Both the position numbers and the translations under genes were made by a program. Of a stretch of 51,440 nt of DNA, positions 1 through 7,617 are shown one piece after another. Where the stretch lies: positions 1 to 51,440 of the forward strand of contig NCRB01000017.1 in NCBI GenBank assembly GCA_002894665.1, given 5' to 3'. The DNA is from Salinivenus iranica. GTDB lineage: Bacteria > Bacteroidota > Rhodothermia > Rhodothermales > Salinibacteraceae. The notes beneath the pieces are model-generated. The model saw only the letters and a list, made by a program, of their open reading frames with translations, was not told the DNA's origin and made no database searches. How positions within the stretch are numbered: the first letter of the stretch is position 1; the number at the start of each line of letters is the position of its first letter.

Positions 1-21
1 CCCCCCCCCCGGCTCGGAACG

Positions 22-39
22 TTTTAGGCTTGACTAAAA
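22..39. promoter_or_regulatory. DtxR/MntR-like metal-repressor box
   Basis: A perfect 6-6-6 inverted repeat, TTTTAG-GCTTGA-CTAAAA, lies about 90 bases before the start of the metal exporter gene. The shape (TTTTAGG-core-CTAAAA) resembles the operators of the DtxR/IdeR/MntR family of iron- and manganese-responsive regulators. The symmetry is seen directly; the identity of the regulator is inferred from the box shape and from the gene it precedes. Confidence 0.55.
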
Positions 40-131
40 TATAGTATTTCCACAGCAAATAGGCCCGATCGGGCGCCCACTGCTCTCCCCGACGGTCTGC
101 CCCTGTTCGTTCAAGCCGCGTCTCGTCTCTC

Positions 132-1472
132 ATGTCGCTTTCGGATGTCCTCGACATTCTCTTCGTCTCGGTCCGGGACGGATTCGTGCAGGTGAGCGCG
201 TTCGTCGCCGCGACGGTGCTGCTGTTCAGTTACATCCAGTACCGCACCAGCGGACGGATTGTCGCCTTCCTGGAGAACCACAAGCGCATGCAGCCCGTCG
301 CCGGGGCGTTGCTCGGCCTTACGCCGGGGTGTGGGGGCGCGATCGTGGCGATGCCGCTCTACATTCGGGGCACCATCAGCTTCGGCTCTGTGGTGGCCAC
401 CCTCGGCGCCACCGCCGGCGACTCCGCCTTTGTGATCTTCGCCATCGCCCCGGGGGCCGGACTGTACGCCTACGGGCTGGCGTTCGTGGCGAGCGTGGCG
501 TTCGGGTACGCCATCGACTTCTGGGGGCTGGGCATCCGGCGGGTGGACGCGGCCGTCGAGCGCCTCGCCGCCTCCATTCGCCCCGGCGGATTCGCCACGA
601 CCAGCGTTGCCACCTCCGCCCCCAGCGTGCCGTCCGGCGCGTCGGCGGGCGGCGCCTCCACGCACACCGCCCACTCCGCTTCGCTGTCCCTCGACGCCCC
701 GGCCCCGGATCGCGCTCCCGCCGCGGCCGCTCCCTCTGCGCCCGCCCGCGTTGACGCACCCTCAACGACACCGGCGGAGGCCCCGGCGTCCCGCCCGTCC
801 CACAGCCTGATGCATCTCCTCAGCCACGGCCTCCACCTCCTCTGGTGGGCCGTGGCCCTCGCGGGGCTCGTGGCGGGCGTGATGTACCTGGTTCGGGGCG
901 CCCCGGAGGTGCCCTTCGCGTTCGGCCCGTCGTTCTTCGGCCTGTTCACCATGGCCGGCCTGCTGGGCACCACGCTCTCGTTCTACCTGTACTTCGTGGG
1001 GCGTCACTACCTGGGCGCGGCGGACGCCGGCCGCATTCGCGAACGGTTCGGGAGCGCGTACGAAACCTTCGAGCACGCCGCCATCGAAACGTCCATGGTG
1101 ACGGTGTGGGTGCTTGCGGGCTACCTGCTCTACGAGTACACCATGGGGCTCTTCGCCTTCGACCTCCAGGCCCTGTCTGCCGCCGCCGGCGTGTTCGCCC
1201 CGATGGCGGGGGCTGCGCTGGGCCTTGTGCCGGGCTGCACGCCCCAGATCATCTTCGCGCAGCTCTACGCGGTCGAAGAGGTGATTCCGTTTTCCGCCCT
1301 CGTGGCCAACGCCATCAGCCAGGACGGGGACGCCCTCTTCCCACTCATGGCCATGGACATGAAGGCCGCCCTCATCGCCACCCTCTACACGACCCTTCCG
1401 GCCCTCCTGGTGGGCAGCGCCGTGTACTACCTCTGGCCGTTCGCCCGCTTCGGCTTCGGCGTACTTGGGTGA
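132..1472 (+). CDS. Putative manganese/heavy-metal exporter, ArsP_2-like 10-TM family
   Basis: This is an integral inner-membrane protein of 446 residues, probably exporting a divalent metal. Two homologous halves are visible: LTPGCGG at about residue 63 and LVPGCTP at about residue 364. Each is followed by a hydrophobic stretch ending in a small acidic motif (AGDSAF and DGDALF). Such paired PGC motifs mark the putative 10-TM heavy-metal exporter/manganese transporter family. The halves are joined by an Ala/Pro/Ser-rich hydrophilic linker (about residues 160-225) followed by a short His-containing segment (HSLMHLLSHGLH). The ATG at 132 directly precedes a hydrophobic segment. The gene stands alone, with a DtxR/MntR-like box upstream, which fits metal-dependent control. 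The substrate (Mn rather than another metal) is an inference. Confidence 0.75.
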   Translation: MSLSDVLDILFVSVRDGFVQVSAFVAATVLLFSYIQYRTSGRIVAFLENHKRMQPVAGALLGLTPGCGGAIVAMPLYIRGTISFGSVVATLGATAGDSAFVIFAIAPGAGLYAYGLAFVASVAFGYAIDFWGLGIRRVDAAVERLAASIRPGGFATTSVATSAPSVPSGASAGGASTHTAHSASLSLDAPAPDRAPAAAAPSAPARVDAPSTTPAEAPASRPSHSLMHLLSHGLHLLWWAVALAGLVAGVMYLVRGAPEVPFAFGPSFFGLFTMAGLLGTTLSFYLYFVGRHYLGAADAGRIRERFGSAYETFEHAAIETSMVTVWVLAGYLLYEYTMGLFAFDLQALSAAAGVFAPMAGAALGLVPGCTPQIIFAQLYAVEEVIPFSALVANAISQDGDALFPLMAMDMKAALIATLYTTLPALLVGSAVYYLWPFARFGFGVLG

Positions 1473-1665
1473 GGCCCCCAGACATCCGAAGTGAACTCAC
1501 ATGCACGAACGTTGAGGCGAACGCAGTCCCTCCCTTCTCCGTGATCGGACTCGCGTCGTCGATCCTTTCATCAAAACCCGCTGCAACGTGCCGCCCCCCT
1601 CTTCCGGGTGATCGTCTTCTCTGCGCCCGGTCCAATAAGAGTCTGCAACAAAACTGATTACAGCT

Positions 1666-1853
1666 GTCGCTCCAAGCTTGACTTATTGCATCAGTCGCCC
1701 CCCAGGAGCACTCGTTCCCTGCGGTCACAGCGCAGCCCGGTGACTACTCGGTCGCTCTCGCTCCCAGCGCTTCGCTCGTGTGGAGCCCGTCCGACGAACG
1801 ATTCAGCTTTTGCCCGTCGGATGGATGGGTCCCAAATCAAGTTTGGGACGACG
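1666..1853. repeat. Dispersed palindromic element, copy A, left arm split
   Basis: The right arm (about 1781-1853) matches the intact element at 2536-2629 almost base for base. The left arm is broken: GTCGCTCCAAGCTTGACTT lies at 1666-1684, and its continuation TGGAGCCCGTCCGACG resumes at 1781, with about 96 unrelated bases between them. This looks like an element interrupted by an insertion or rearrangement. The intervening bases contain no gene that I recognise. Confidence 0.6.
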
Positions 1854-2010
1854 GTGTGCTAGGTAGCAAAATCGGGGGCCAACCTTCTTACGCCACACGG
1901 GCTTACGTCGCGTACGCGCCGTCGTCGGTGGTCTCCACGTGCCCCAGCGCGGCGAGGGTCTCCACCAGGTCCTGCACGTCGGTCCGGCAGGCTCTATGGA
2001 CGTGCTGGGC
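1781..2010. repeat. Direct repeat of about 230 bp, copy A (partner at 2556-2785)
   Basis: The sequence repeats with an offset of 775 bases at 2556-2785, with only scattered substitutions. It contains half of a palindromic element plus the 3' end of a methylase-like gene read on the minus strand. Similarity fades near 2010. The two copies bracket the GIY-YIG gene, which suggests a past tandem duplication of a 775-bp unit followed by decay of one copy. Confidence 0.75.
1903..2010 (-). pseudogene. 3' remnant of restriction-modification methylase (copy A)
   Basis: About 35 codons ending at a stop encode a tail reading TDVQDLVETLAALGHVETT. It is nearly identical to the end of the remnant at 2678-2926 and is typical of the C-terminus of MmeI-like (type IIL) DNA methyltransferases/restriction enzymes. 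Upstream of this stretch the reading frame is unrelated, so no complete gene exists here. The family assignment rests on the recognisable C-terminal helix only. Confidence 0.5.
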
Positions 2011-2054
2011 CCGGCGGTCGAGATCGACAGTGAGCGGCCCGTCCGTATGGACCA

Positions 2055-2399
2055 TCACGGCGCGGACAGTCCTCCAGTTGCGCCCCGCTCGCGTCCGTAG
2101 GTCCGGCACGCCGCCTCGTACAGATCCTCCCACGCCGGGTTATTCTCGCGGATGAGGTCCAGCTTCCAGGCTCGCTTCCACGGCTTCAGCTGCTTCTCCC
2201 GGCAAATGGCCTCTTCGATCTGGTCAAAGCGCTCGAGGTGGACAAGACGAGTTACGCCGTACTGTTCGACGAACTCCGATCTCTCTCCCGTTCGGTGCTG
2301 ATAAACACGCCGAACAATGTCGTTTGTGACGCCGACGTAGAGCGTGCCGTTCGGCTTGCTGGCGAGGATGTAGACGAATCCGCCCCTCGACTGCGACAT
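2055..2399 (-). CDS. GIY-YIG domain endonuclease-like protein
   Basis: This protein of 114 residues has a single GIY-YIG nuclease fold. It starts with GGFVYILASKPNGTLYVGVT, in which VYI and YVG are the two halves of the signature. It continues with the conserved NDIVRRVYQH and the acidic/lysine region EEAICREKQLKPWKRAWK, and the length is usual for the stand-alone UvrC-like bacterial family. The open frame extends further upstream, but the ATG at 2399 sits just before the first strand and is the natural start. In cells these small proteins are of uncertain role and are often carried near mobile or repeat-rich DNA. Here the gene sits between two copies of a 230-bp direct repeat. The reading frame is intact. 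Confidence 0.8.
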   Translation of the reverse strand: MSQSRGGFVYILASKPNGTLYVGVTNDIVRRVYQHRTGERSEFVEQYGVTRLVHLERFDQIEEAICREKQLKPWKRAWKLDLIRENNPAWEDLYEAACRTYGRERGATGGLSAP

Positions 2400-2535
2400 G
2401 AGAACGAATGGATCATAGAAGCCCAACCTGTAGATTTCACCGACACATCCGCTGCGGCGGACATAACGTCGGCCCAGCAGAAAACGCCGACACCAGCGAA
2501 GAATGCTTTCTCCGCAAGAAAAACGCGACATGCGT

Positions 2536-2629
2536 TCGTCGCTCCAAGCTTGACTTGGAGCCCATCCGACGAACGATTCAGCTTTTGCCCGTCGGATGGA
2601 TGGGTCCCAAATCAAGTTTGGGACGACGG
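2536..2629. repeat. Dispersed palindromic element, copy B (intact)
   Basis: An element of about 94 bp has imperfect mirrored ends: TCGCTCCAAGCTTGACTTGG on the left against CCCAAATCAAGTTTGGGACG on the right. An inner inverted repeat, ATCCGACG...CGTCGGAT, surrounds a short loop. Translated on the minus strand it reads VVPNLIWDPS, a phrase known from insertion-type palindromic repeats of alphaproteobacteria and their relatives. It lies immediately downstream of the methylase remnant at 2678-2926. Confidence 0.7.
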
Positions 2630-2785
2630 TGTGCTGGGTGGCAGAATCGGGGGCCAACCTTCTTACGCCACACGGGCTTACGTCGCGTACGCGCCGTCGT
2701 CGGTGGTCTCCACGTGCCCCAGCGCGGCGAGGGTCTCCAGGAGGTCCTGCACGTCGGACCGCCGGGCGCGGTGGAGGTGCTGGGC
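2556..2785. repeat. Direct repeat of about 230 bp, copy B (partner at 1781-2010)
   Basis: This is the second copy of the segment described at 1781-2010. It is the better preserved copy, because the palindromic element and the methylase tail are both uninterrupted here. Confidence 0.75.
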
Positions 2786-2926
2786 GACCTGTTTGGTGGT
2801 ACTGAACGGAGTGGCAGGCCGGTCGATGCCCAGGAGGTCGTAGAGTTCGGACAAAAAGTGTTGCTGGTTTCCGTGCTCGGAGCCGCCGGAGGCTGTCCAC
2901 CGGGCAATGAACTCATCGACGGTCAT
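2678..2926 (-). pseudogene. Internally deleted restriction-modification methylase remnant (copy B)
   Basis: The 82-codon open frame joins two pieces. The first 33 or so residues (MTVDEFIARW...FLSELYDLLG) match the typical N-terminus of MmeI-like class DNA methyltransferases. The last 35 (SDVQDLLETLAALGHVETT) match the typical C-terminus. The whole catalytic middle, normally several hundred residues, is absent. A frame-preserving internal deletion would explain this. It is unlikely to have any methylase or nuclease activity. The family call is from memory of the terminal motifs, so it should be treated as probable. Confidence 0.6.
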
Positions 2927-3046
2927 GTGCGCACCTTCGAACTGCGGAGAACGATGTGTTGCCGTGGAGTTTATACAGTAACTGACATGGGGTCGAGTTT
3001 AAATGACCCTCACTTCCCTGCATTTCTTCCATTTCTCGTAGGCCCC

Positions 3047-3445
3047 ATGAAGCGTTCTCTTCTTCCTTGGGTCGTTCTTCTTTGGGCGCTCCTGCTCGGA
3101 GGCTGCGTGGAGACGATTGTGGACCCCAAAATGTGTCCCGATGTCATTGAGCCCGCCGTTGTTGTGGAGGTGCGCAGTGCCCGGACGGGCGCGCCGGAGG
3201 CCGATCGTGCCCTGGGCGTGCTCCGCGACGGCGACTACGTCGACACGATGCACGTCTCGGGTGTGACATCCGATGGGACACCTCTTTCGCTTGAGGGCGC
3301 AATGGAGCGGCCCGGCACGTACGACGTGCGGATCGAGAAGGACGGATTTCGACCCTGGACGCGCGAGAACGTCACGGTCGAATCCGGGGACTGCGGTCCG
3401 CGGACGCGTCGGCTCACCGCCGAGCTCACGTCGGCCGGTCGATAG
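3047..3445 (+). CDS. Small lipoprotein, carboxypeptidase-regulatory-like fold
   Basis: This protein of 132 residues has a lipoprotein signal: MKRSLLPW, a hydrophobic run, and LLLGGC with the modified Cys at 20. The mature part reads like a beta-sandwich of the carboxypeptidase-regulatory/PEGA type, with VVVEVRSARTGAPE and GTYDVRIEKDGFRPW as the recognisable strands. Such domains are usually found in envelope proteins and are often structural. The ATG at 3047 was chosen because the signal peptide begins there; the open frame upstream lacks sense. It lies 96 bases before another lipoprotein gene on the same strand. Confidence 0.65.
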   Translation: MKRSLLPWVVLLWALLLGGCVETIVDPKMCPDVIEPAVVVEVRSARTGAPEADRALGVLRDGDYVDTMHVSGVTSDGTPLSLEGAMERPGTYDVRIEKDGFRPWTRENVTVESGDCGPRTRRLTAELTSAGR

Positions 3446-3541
3446 GGCCTCCCTCCCCCGTTCATCCACAGTCCATCTGACCTTTCCGCGTCGGACGGCT
3501 ATGTTGCGTTTGGACTGACTCTCTCTCCGCCCCCACCCGAC

Positions 3542-4744
3542 ATGGTGCCTCGCCCCGTCCGTCTCCTCCTGGTCGCTGTCCTCGCCGCCGGGCTCCTCCT
3601 GTGGACCGGCTGTTCGTCCTCCGAGTCGACCACAACCCCGGAGCCGTCGCCCGACGAGACGGAGGACGCCCCCGGGCCCGCCCTCTCGCTGCTCTACGCG
3701 ACGGACGGGGGCGCGCTCGTCCATCACAAGGCCCGGTCGTCGGCGTCGGACACGCTCGACGCCGACGTACAATCGGATGGCGCTCGCGCCGTATCGCCTT
3801 CCGGTCGCCACCTCGCCTTCAGCTACGCCACGGTGGATTCGAGCCGCTTGGCGCTGCTGGATCTGACGGACGGGTCCTGGCAGCCGGTGCACGCGCAGGC
3901 TGGGGAGGGCGTCTACTCGTTGGCCTGGCACCCCGAGGACGACCGGCTGGCCTTCGGCGTCTACACGCCGACGGACGAGGACGGGCGCGGCGCCGGCACC
4001 ATCCGCGTCGCTGCCCCCGACGGGACCTCCCGGAGCGTCGGGTGCAGCGCCGCGCGGGAAGTGCTGGCCTGGCTCCCCGGAGGCGACCTCGCCACCCGCA
4101 ACGACGACAACCTGTTCCTCGTCTCTCCCTCGGACTGTGCCACCCAGGCCACGGGAGACGCCCGCCGGATGCACGAGGCCGCCTACGCACCCACCGGCAC
4201 CCGGCTCGCCTACCTCCACCGCGAGCTCAAGTACGACCAGAACGCAGGCGAGTACGTGCCGGACACGTCCCTCTACCTGAGCGATCCGCAACTGCAGAAC
4301 ACGACGGAGGTGCTGAATCCGGACCGGCGCCCGCGCCACCTTCAGTGGGCCCCGGACGGGTCGGAGCTGGCCCTGGACGTGCACACGGAGGACTCCGGGC
4401 ATCGTCAGATCGTCGTGTACCGCGACGGGGAGGACCGCACGGTCTACCTCACCCCGCCCGCCGAGACGCGCGCCGACCAAACCCACCCGCGCTGGTCAAC
4501 CGACGGGAACTACGTCGCCTTCACACAGGGACAGGGGGCCGACGCACAGGCGGCTGTGCGCGTGGAGGGGCAAACCCGAACGCTCGGCCCGGTGCGCGGC
4601 GCCGTCTGGGGATGGACGGGCCCCCGCTCGGTCGTCGTGCCGGGCCCAGACAGCCTCCGCGTGCAGACCCCGGACGGGACCACACGACACACCCACCCGG
4701 CCCCCGCCGCCCTTCTTCATGCCTGGGACCATTCGCCGTCCTAA
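3542..4744 (+). CDS. Lipoprotein with TolB/WD40-like (PD40) beta-propeller
   Basis: This protein of 400 residues begins with a lipoprotein signal ending LLLWTGC (Cys 24), then an acidic Ser/Thr/Pro spacer. The rest shows repeated propeller blades of the PD40 type: VSPSGRHLAFSY, LAWHPEDDRLAFGV, LQWAPDGSELALDV and PRWSTDGNYVAFTQ. This is the pattern of TolB-like or WD40-like propellers, which usually act as periplasmic or outer-membrane scaffolds. No catalytic domain is attached. It probably shares a transcript with the small lipoprotein upstream. Function is unknown. Confidence 0.65.
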   Translation: MVPRPVRLLLVAVLAAGLLLWTGCSSSESTTTPEPSPDETEDAPGPALSLLYATDGGALVHHKARSSASDTLDADVQSDGARAVSPSGRHLAFSYATVDSSRLALLDLTDGSWQPVHAQAGEGVYSLAWHPEDDRLAFGVYTPTDEDGRGAGTIRVAAPDGTSRSVGCSAAREVLAWLPGGDLATRNDDNLFLVSPSDCATQATGDARRMHEAAYAPTGTRLAYLHRELKYDQNAGEYVPDTSLYLSDPQLQNTTEVLNPDRRPRHLQWAPDGSELALDVHTEDSGHRQIVVYRDGEDRTVYLTPPAETRADQTHPRWSTDGNYVAFTQGQGADAQAAVRVEGQTRTLGPVRGAVWGWTGPRSVVVPGPDSLRVQTPDGTTRHTHPAPAALLHAWDHSPS

Positions 4745-4903
4745 GTAGAGCCACAAAAGAACCTGAACAAGGAGTCATTCCGAGCGCAGATCCGGGATCT
4801 ATACAGCGGTAGAAGAGGGCACTCCGGGTTCCGCTCTGCCCCCCACGGGCCATACTTCCTCAGTTGAGCCCCATTGAGTTGGCTGGATCGATCCCGGCTC
4901 GGC

Positions 4904-4923
4904 GCCCCGAACGCCCTCGGGGC
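4904..4923. terminator. Possible hairpin between convergent genes
   Basis: GCCCCGA...TCGGGGC forms a 7-bp stem in the 250-bp gap between a plus-strand and a minus-strand gene. It has no clear T-tract on either side, so termination is only a guess from its position. Confidence 0.25.
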
Positions 4924-4996
4924 TTGGCCGGGAGGACAAACACAACATTGAGGTTTGACACGACACTAGTCGCGCATGCACCGGGCGGACGGGGCG

Positions 4997-6223
4997 TCAC
5001 AAAATGCGGTCCACGGGGGTGCGCGCCACCTGCACCTGCGCCTCGGCGTCCTCGCCCCCGGGCTGAACCCAGGCGAGGTAGACCCTTCCGCTGCGGTGTA
5101 CCATCTTCGGAAACCCGGCGGCGCGACTCGCCGACGAGAGCCGGACCAGCGTCCGGACCGGGCCGGTCGTCCCGTCCGAGAACACGGGGCGGCCCCGCAC
5201 GGCCCCGCCCCGCTCCGTCGACTCCAGCCAGCTTACGACAGCGGTCCCGTCGTCCAGAAAAACCGCGTCAACGCGTCCCTCCGGCGTCTTCGCCCCGACG
5301 TCCACAGGGGACGAAAACTCGTGCCCCGCGTCCGACGAGACGGCAGCCCGAACGCGCGGTCGGCCCTCCGCCGCCGTGAACCAGGCCGCCACCACTCGGT
5401 CTTCCTCCGCGGCCAGGGCCGGGCCATTCACCGGGCAGCCCCCAATCTTCCACCCGTCAGCGTGGAGACGCCGGGGCTCGCTCCATTCTGTGCCGTCGAA
5501 CCGCACGAGGCGAATGTCCCGGACTTCGGTTTCCGAGCGATCCCGGTAGGCAACGAGCGCCTCGTCGCCCACCCGTACGGTGCTCGTCGCACAGCACTCG
5601 CAGGTGCGCCCGTCGATCATATTCCGCCGCGCTACCGTGCCGTCGGGCCCAAGGACGGCGCCCCGAAGCGTCATTCCTCCGTCGTTCGTCATCTTGCGCC
5701 CGTCGAGCCACACGGCCAGGAGACGATTGTCTCCCCAGGGCACCATCGACACAAACCCGTGCTCCGTCTGCGTGCTGTCGTTGTGGAGCGTGGCGGGCGC
5801 CGACCAGTCCCCCGCCGCCGACCGCTGGGTGACGCGGACGTCGTACGCCAGGAGCACGCGATCGTCCATCTTCCGGTGATTGTTCTGGAGGAAATGCGCC
5901 GCGGCCCGTCCCTCGGGCAGGGGCACCACCGACGGCAGATCGGCCCAGTTCACAAACCAGTCGGCGCCGGTGGCCACCGTACGGGTCGGCGACCAGGCCT
6001 CGTCCGCGAGGGCGGCGTACCGGAGCGCGTGCCCGCTGTCGGTGGGCGCCACCCAGCTGAGCCACACCGCACTGTCGCCGGCCACCTGGAGCTGGGGCTG
6101 CCCACTCTCCGGCCCCGCCGGCCCGTCGAGCCGGGTGGCGACGGGCTCGTCGGGCGCGATCGACTCGCCGCACCCGAACATCAGAAGGCCCAGTGCAACG
6201 ACGAACCCGGCGGCGCGAGACAT
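4997..6223 (-). CDS. Lipoprotein with sialidase-like beta-propeller
   Basis: This protein of 408 residues carries a lipoprotein signal (MSRAAGF..., Cys 18 in LLMFGC). The body has repeated blades with Asp-box-like turns, such as DARGWS-style loops and VSSDAGHEFSSPVDVG, typical of sialidase/neuraminidase-fold propellers of unknown substrate. A Cys cluster, TCECCATS, in the middle and a further GGCPVNGPAL could form disulfides or bind a metal. An earlier in-frame ATG exists, but the one at 6223 starts a proper signal peptide. It is convergent with the preceding lipoprotein gene. No sialidase catalytic set could be assigned, so an enzymatic role is not claimed. Confidence 0.6.
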   Translation of the reverse strand: MSRAAGFVVALGLLMFGCGESIAPDEPVATRLDGPAGPESGQPQLQVAGDSAVWLSWVAPTDSGHALRYAALADEAWSPTRTVATGADWFVNWADLPSVVPLPEGRAAAHFLQNNHRKMDDRVLLAYDVRVTQRSAAGDWSAPATLHNDSTQTEHGFVSMVPWGDNRLLAVWLDGRKMTNDGGMTLRGAVLGPDGTVARRNMIDGRTCECCATSTVRVGDEALVAYRDRSETEVRDIRLVRFDGTEWSEPRRLHADGWKIGGCPVNGPALAAEEDRVVAAWFTAAEGRPRVRAAVSSDAGHEFSSPVDVGAKTPEGRVDAVFLDDGTAVVSWLESTERGGAVRGRPVFSDGTTGPVRTLVRLSSASRAAGFPKMVHRSGRVYLAWVQPGGEDAEAQVQVARTPVDRIL

Positions 6224-6303
6224 GGCGACGGAGAGCGATATGGGAAAACAGAGTCGAGACATCACTGCGCACACACGGACCGGCGCCCCCTACGGTTCGC
6301 CCG

Positions 6304-7122
6304 TTACGTCGCGTCGGCGCGTTCCTGCACGAGCGCCACAACCTGGTCGCGCTGATCCTGGGCCCGCTGCACGAGCATGGGGACGGTGCGACGGCGCACC
6401 TCGTCCTCGTGTGCGAGGTAGGTGTCCAGTTCGTCTTCGGTCAGGTGGCCGACCACGGTCCCCAGCAGGGTGCGCTTTAGGCGACTGTCCTCCTTCAGGA
6501 GGTTGCGGAGGCGCCGCTCTTGATCGACCGGATCCATCTCGGCAAACCCGGTGCCGTACCGCACGAGCCGTTCCGCCACTAGGCGCAGGATCGTGGGGTT
6601 CAGTAGCTTCAGGATGGGGCGCAGGGTCTCGTTCTGAAACCGCTCCACGGGCCCCGCCTCCGCCGTGTCGAGATCCAGGACGGGCCGCACGTCGCGGAGG
6701 CGTTCGCCCCGTTCCCTCGTCCCCCACAGATTCTCACTCACAAGCTCCACGCTGTGCCCGGCCGGATCCCGCACGTAAAGGGAGCGGTGCCCCTCGCCCC
6801 AGTCGTGCTCGTGCTCCACGTCGATGTCGTGGCGGGCTAGGTGGCGCCGCCAGGCCGCCACCTGAGCGGTGGGCACGGCGAACGCGACGTGGGTGGCCCC
6901 CTCCGGACCGTGCGCCGGCAACGAGGCCCGCTCCCGGCTGTCCGCCGGGTCGAATACGTGCACTACGCCCGGCCCACACCGGAAGGTGACGTGGCCCTCG
7001 GCCCGGAGCGCGGGGTTAAGCCCCAGCACCGTGCCGTAGAAGTGGGCGGCCGCGTCAAGATCGGCGGCGTAGAGGCTCGTTTCGAGGACGGCACGCGGCG
7101 GCGTGGGGCGGGGCGACGGCAT
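6304..7122 (-). CDS. VOC/glyoxalase-family protein fused to a helical domain
   Basis: Residues from about 8 to 125 form a vicinal-oxygen-chelate (glyoxalase/extradiol dioxygenase) module: LETSLYAADLDAAAHFYGTV at the start, then HVAFAVPT, and the closing WGEGHRSLYVRDPAGHSVEL with the usual metal-ligand-like His and Glu. Residues from about 140 to the end are a charged helical domain (FQNETLRPILKLLNP, LLGTVVGHLTEDELDTYL), a type I recall as a stand-alone Bacteroidota protein. The 272-residue length is about twice that of a plain VOC protein. The reaction is unknown. The gene lies 61 bases beyond the PII-like gene on the same strand and may be the last gene of the dab transcript. Confidence 0.65.
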   Translation of the reverse strand: MPSPRPTPPRAVLETSLYAADLDAAAHFYGTVLGLNPALRAEGHVTFRCGPGVVHVFDPADSRERASLPAHGPEGATHVAFAVPTAQVAAWRRHLARHDIDVEHEHDWGEGHRSLYVRDPAGHSVELVSENLWGTRERGERLRDVRPVLDLDTAEAGPVERFQNETLRPILKLLNPTILRLVAERLVRYGTGFAEMDPVDQERRLRNLLKEDSRLKRTLLGTVVGHLTEDELDTYLAHEDEVRRRTVPMLVQRAQDQRDQVVALVQERADAT

Positions 7123-7183
7123 GGGCGGGAGAGATGGGATGGGGCTCGTTCAGCACAATGAAACGGCCCCCGCCCCGAATGGA

Positions 7184-7561
7184 TCACGCCGTCTCGCCCG
7201 CCTCGTCCTCTTCTCCCAAAAACTTGTCGAGCCGCACCACCTGTGTGTCGGAGACAAACATCACGCCCGAGCTCTTTTCGAAGAGAGGCGTGAGGCCGTC
7301 CACAATGCCTTGGATCACCTCCTCCTCGGCCACGGCAAAGAACATGACGAGGCCGGCGCGGTCGTTGAACAGGAGCCGTCCCTCGTGGAAGCCGTGCTCG
7401 CCCCGCCCGGCCAAGTCGCGGTGAATGGTGTAGCCACTCACGCCCGAATCGTCGAGCAGCTCGCGGACGAATTCTTCCTTCTCCCCCCGCACGATGATCT
7501 CGATTTTCTTGAGGGGGTGAAGGGTGTGTTCGGTCGGTTCGTACGTCGTGTCGTCACTCAT
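7184..7561 (-). CDS. PII-superfamily signalling protein of the DAB/carbon-uptake locus
   Basis: This 125-residue protein has the ferredoxin-like PII pattern: LKKIEIIVRGE (strand 1), VSGYTIHRDLAGRGEHG (strand 2 and a short T-loop), LVMFFAVAEEEVIQGIVDGL and SSGVMFVSDTQVVR. The T-loop region is shorter than in GlnB and lacks the uridylylated Tyr context. It resembles the carboxysome- or transporter-associated PII-like proteins (CPII/SbtB type) that bind adenine nucleotides and sometimes bicarbonate. It starts 56 bases after the dabA stop, so co-transcription with dabBA is likely. I infer that it reports carbon or energy status to the bicarbonate uptake complex. Confidence 0.7.
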   Translation of the reverse strand: MSDDTTYEPTEHTLHPLKKIEIIVRGEKEEFVRELLDDSGVSGYTIHRDLAGRGEHGFHEGRLLFNDRAGLVMFFAVAEEEVIQGIVDGLTPLFEKSSGVMFVSDTQVVRLDKFLGEEDEAGETA

Positions 7562-7617
7562 GACAGGAAGGAGGAGATGTGCGCGTGCAATGGTCGATGA
7601 GGGGAACTGCCGGCCCG

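Noticed and set aside
1-10. Run of ten C at the window start
   Set aside because: Homopolymer of no clear function; it may be a natural tract or a window-edge effect, and nothing else supports a feature.
2400-2535. N-terminal extension of the GIY-YIG gene up to 2900
   Set aside because: The extension is translated from the palindromic element and the methylase remnant; family homology begins at the ATG at 2399.
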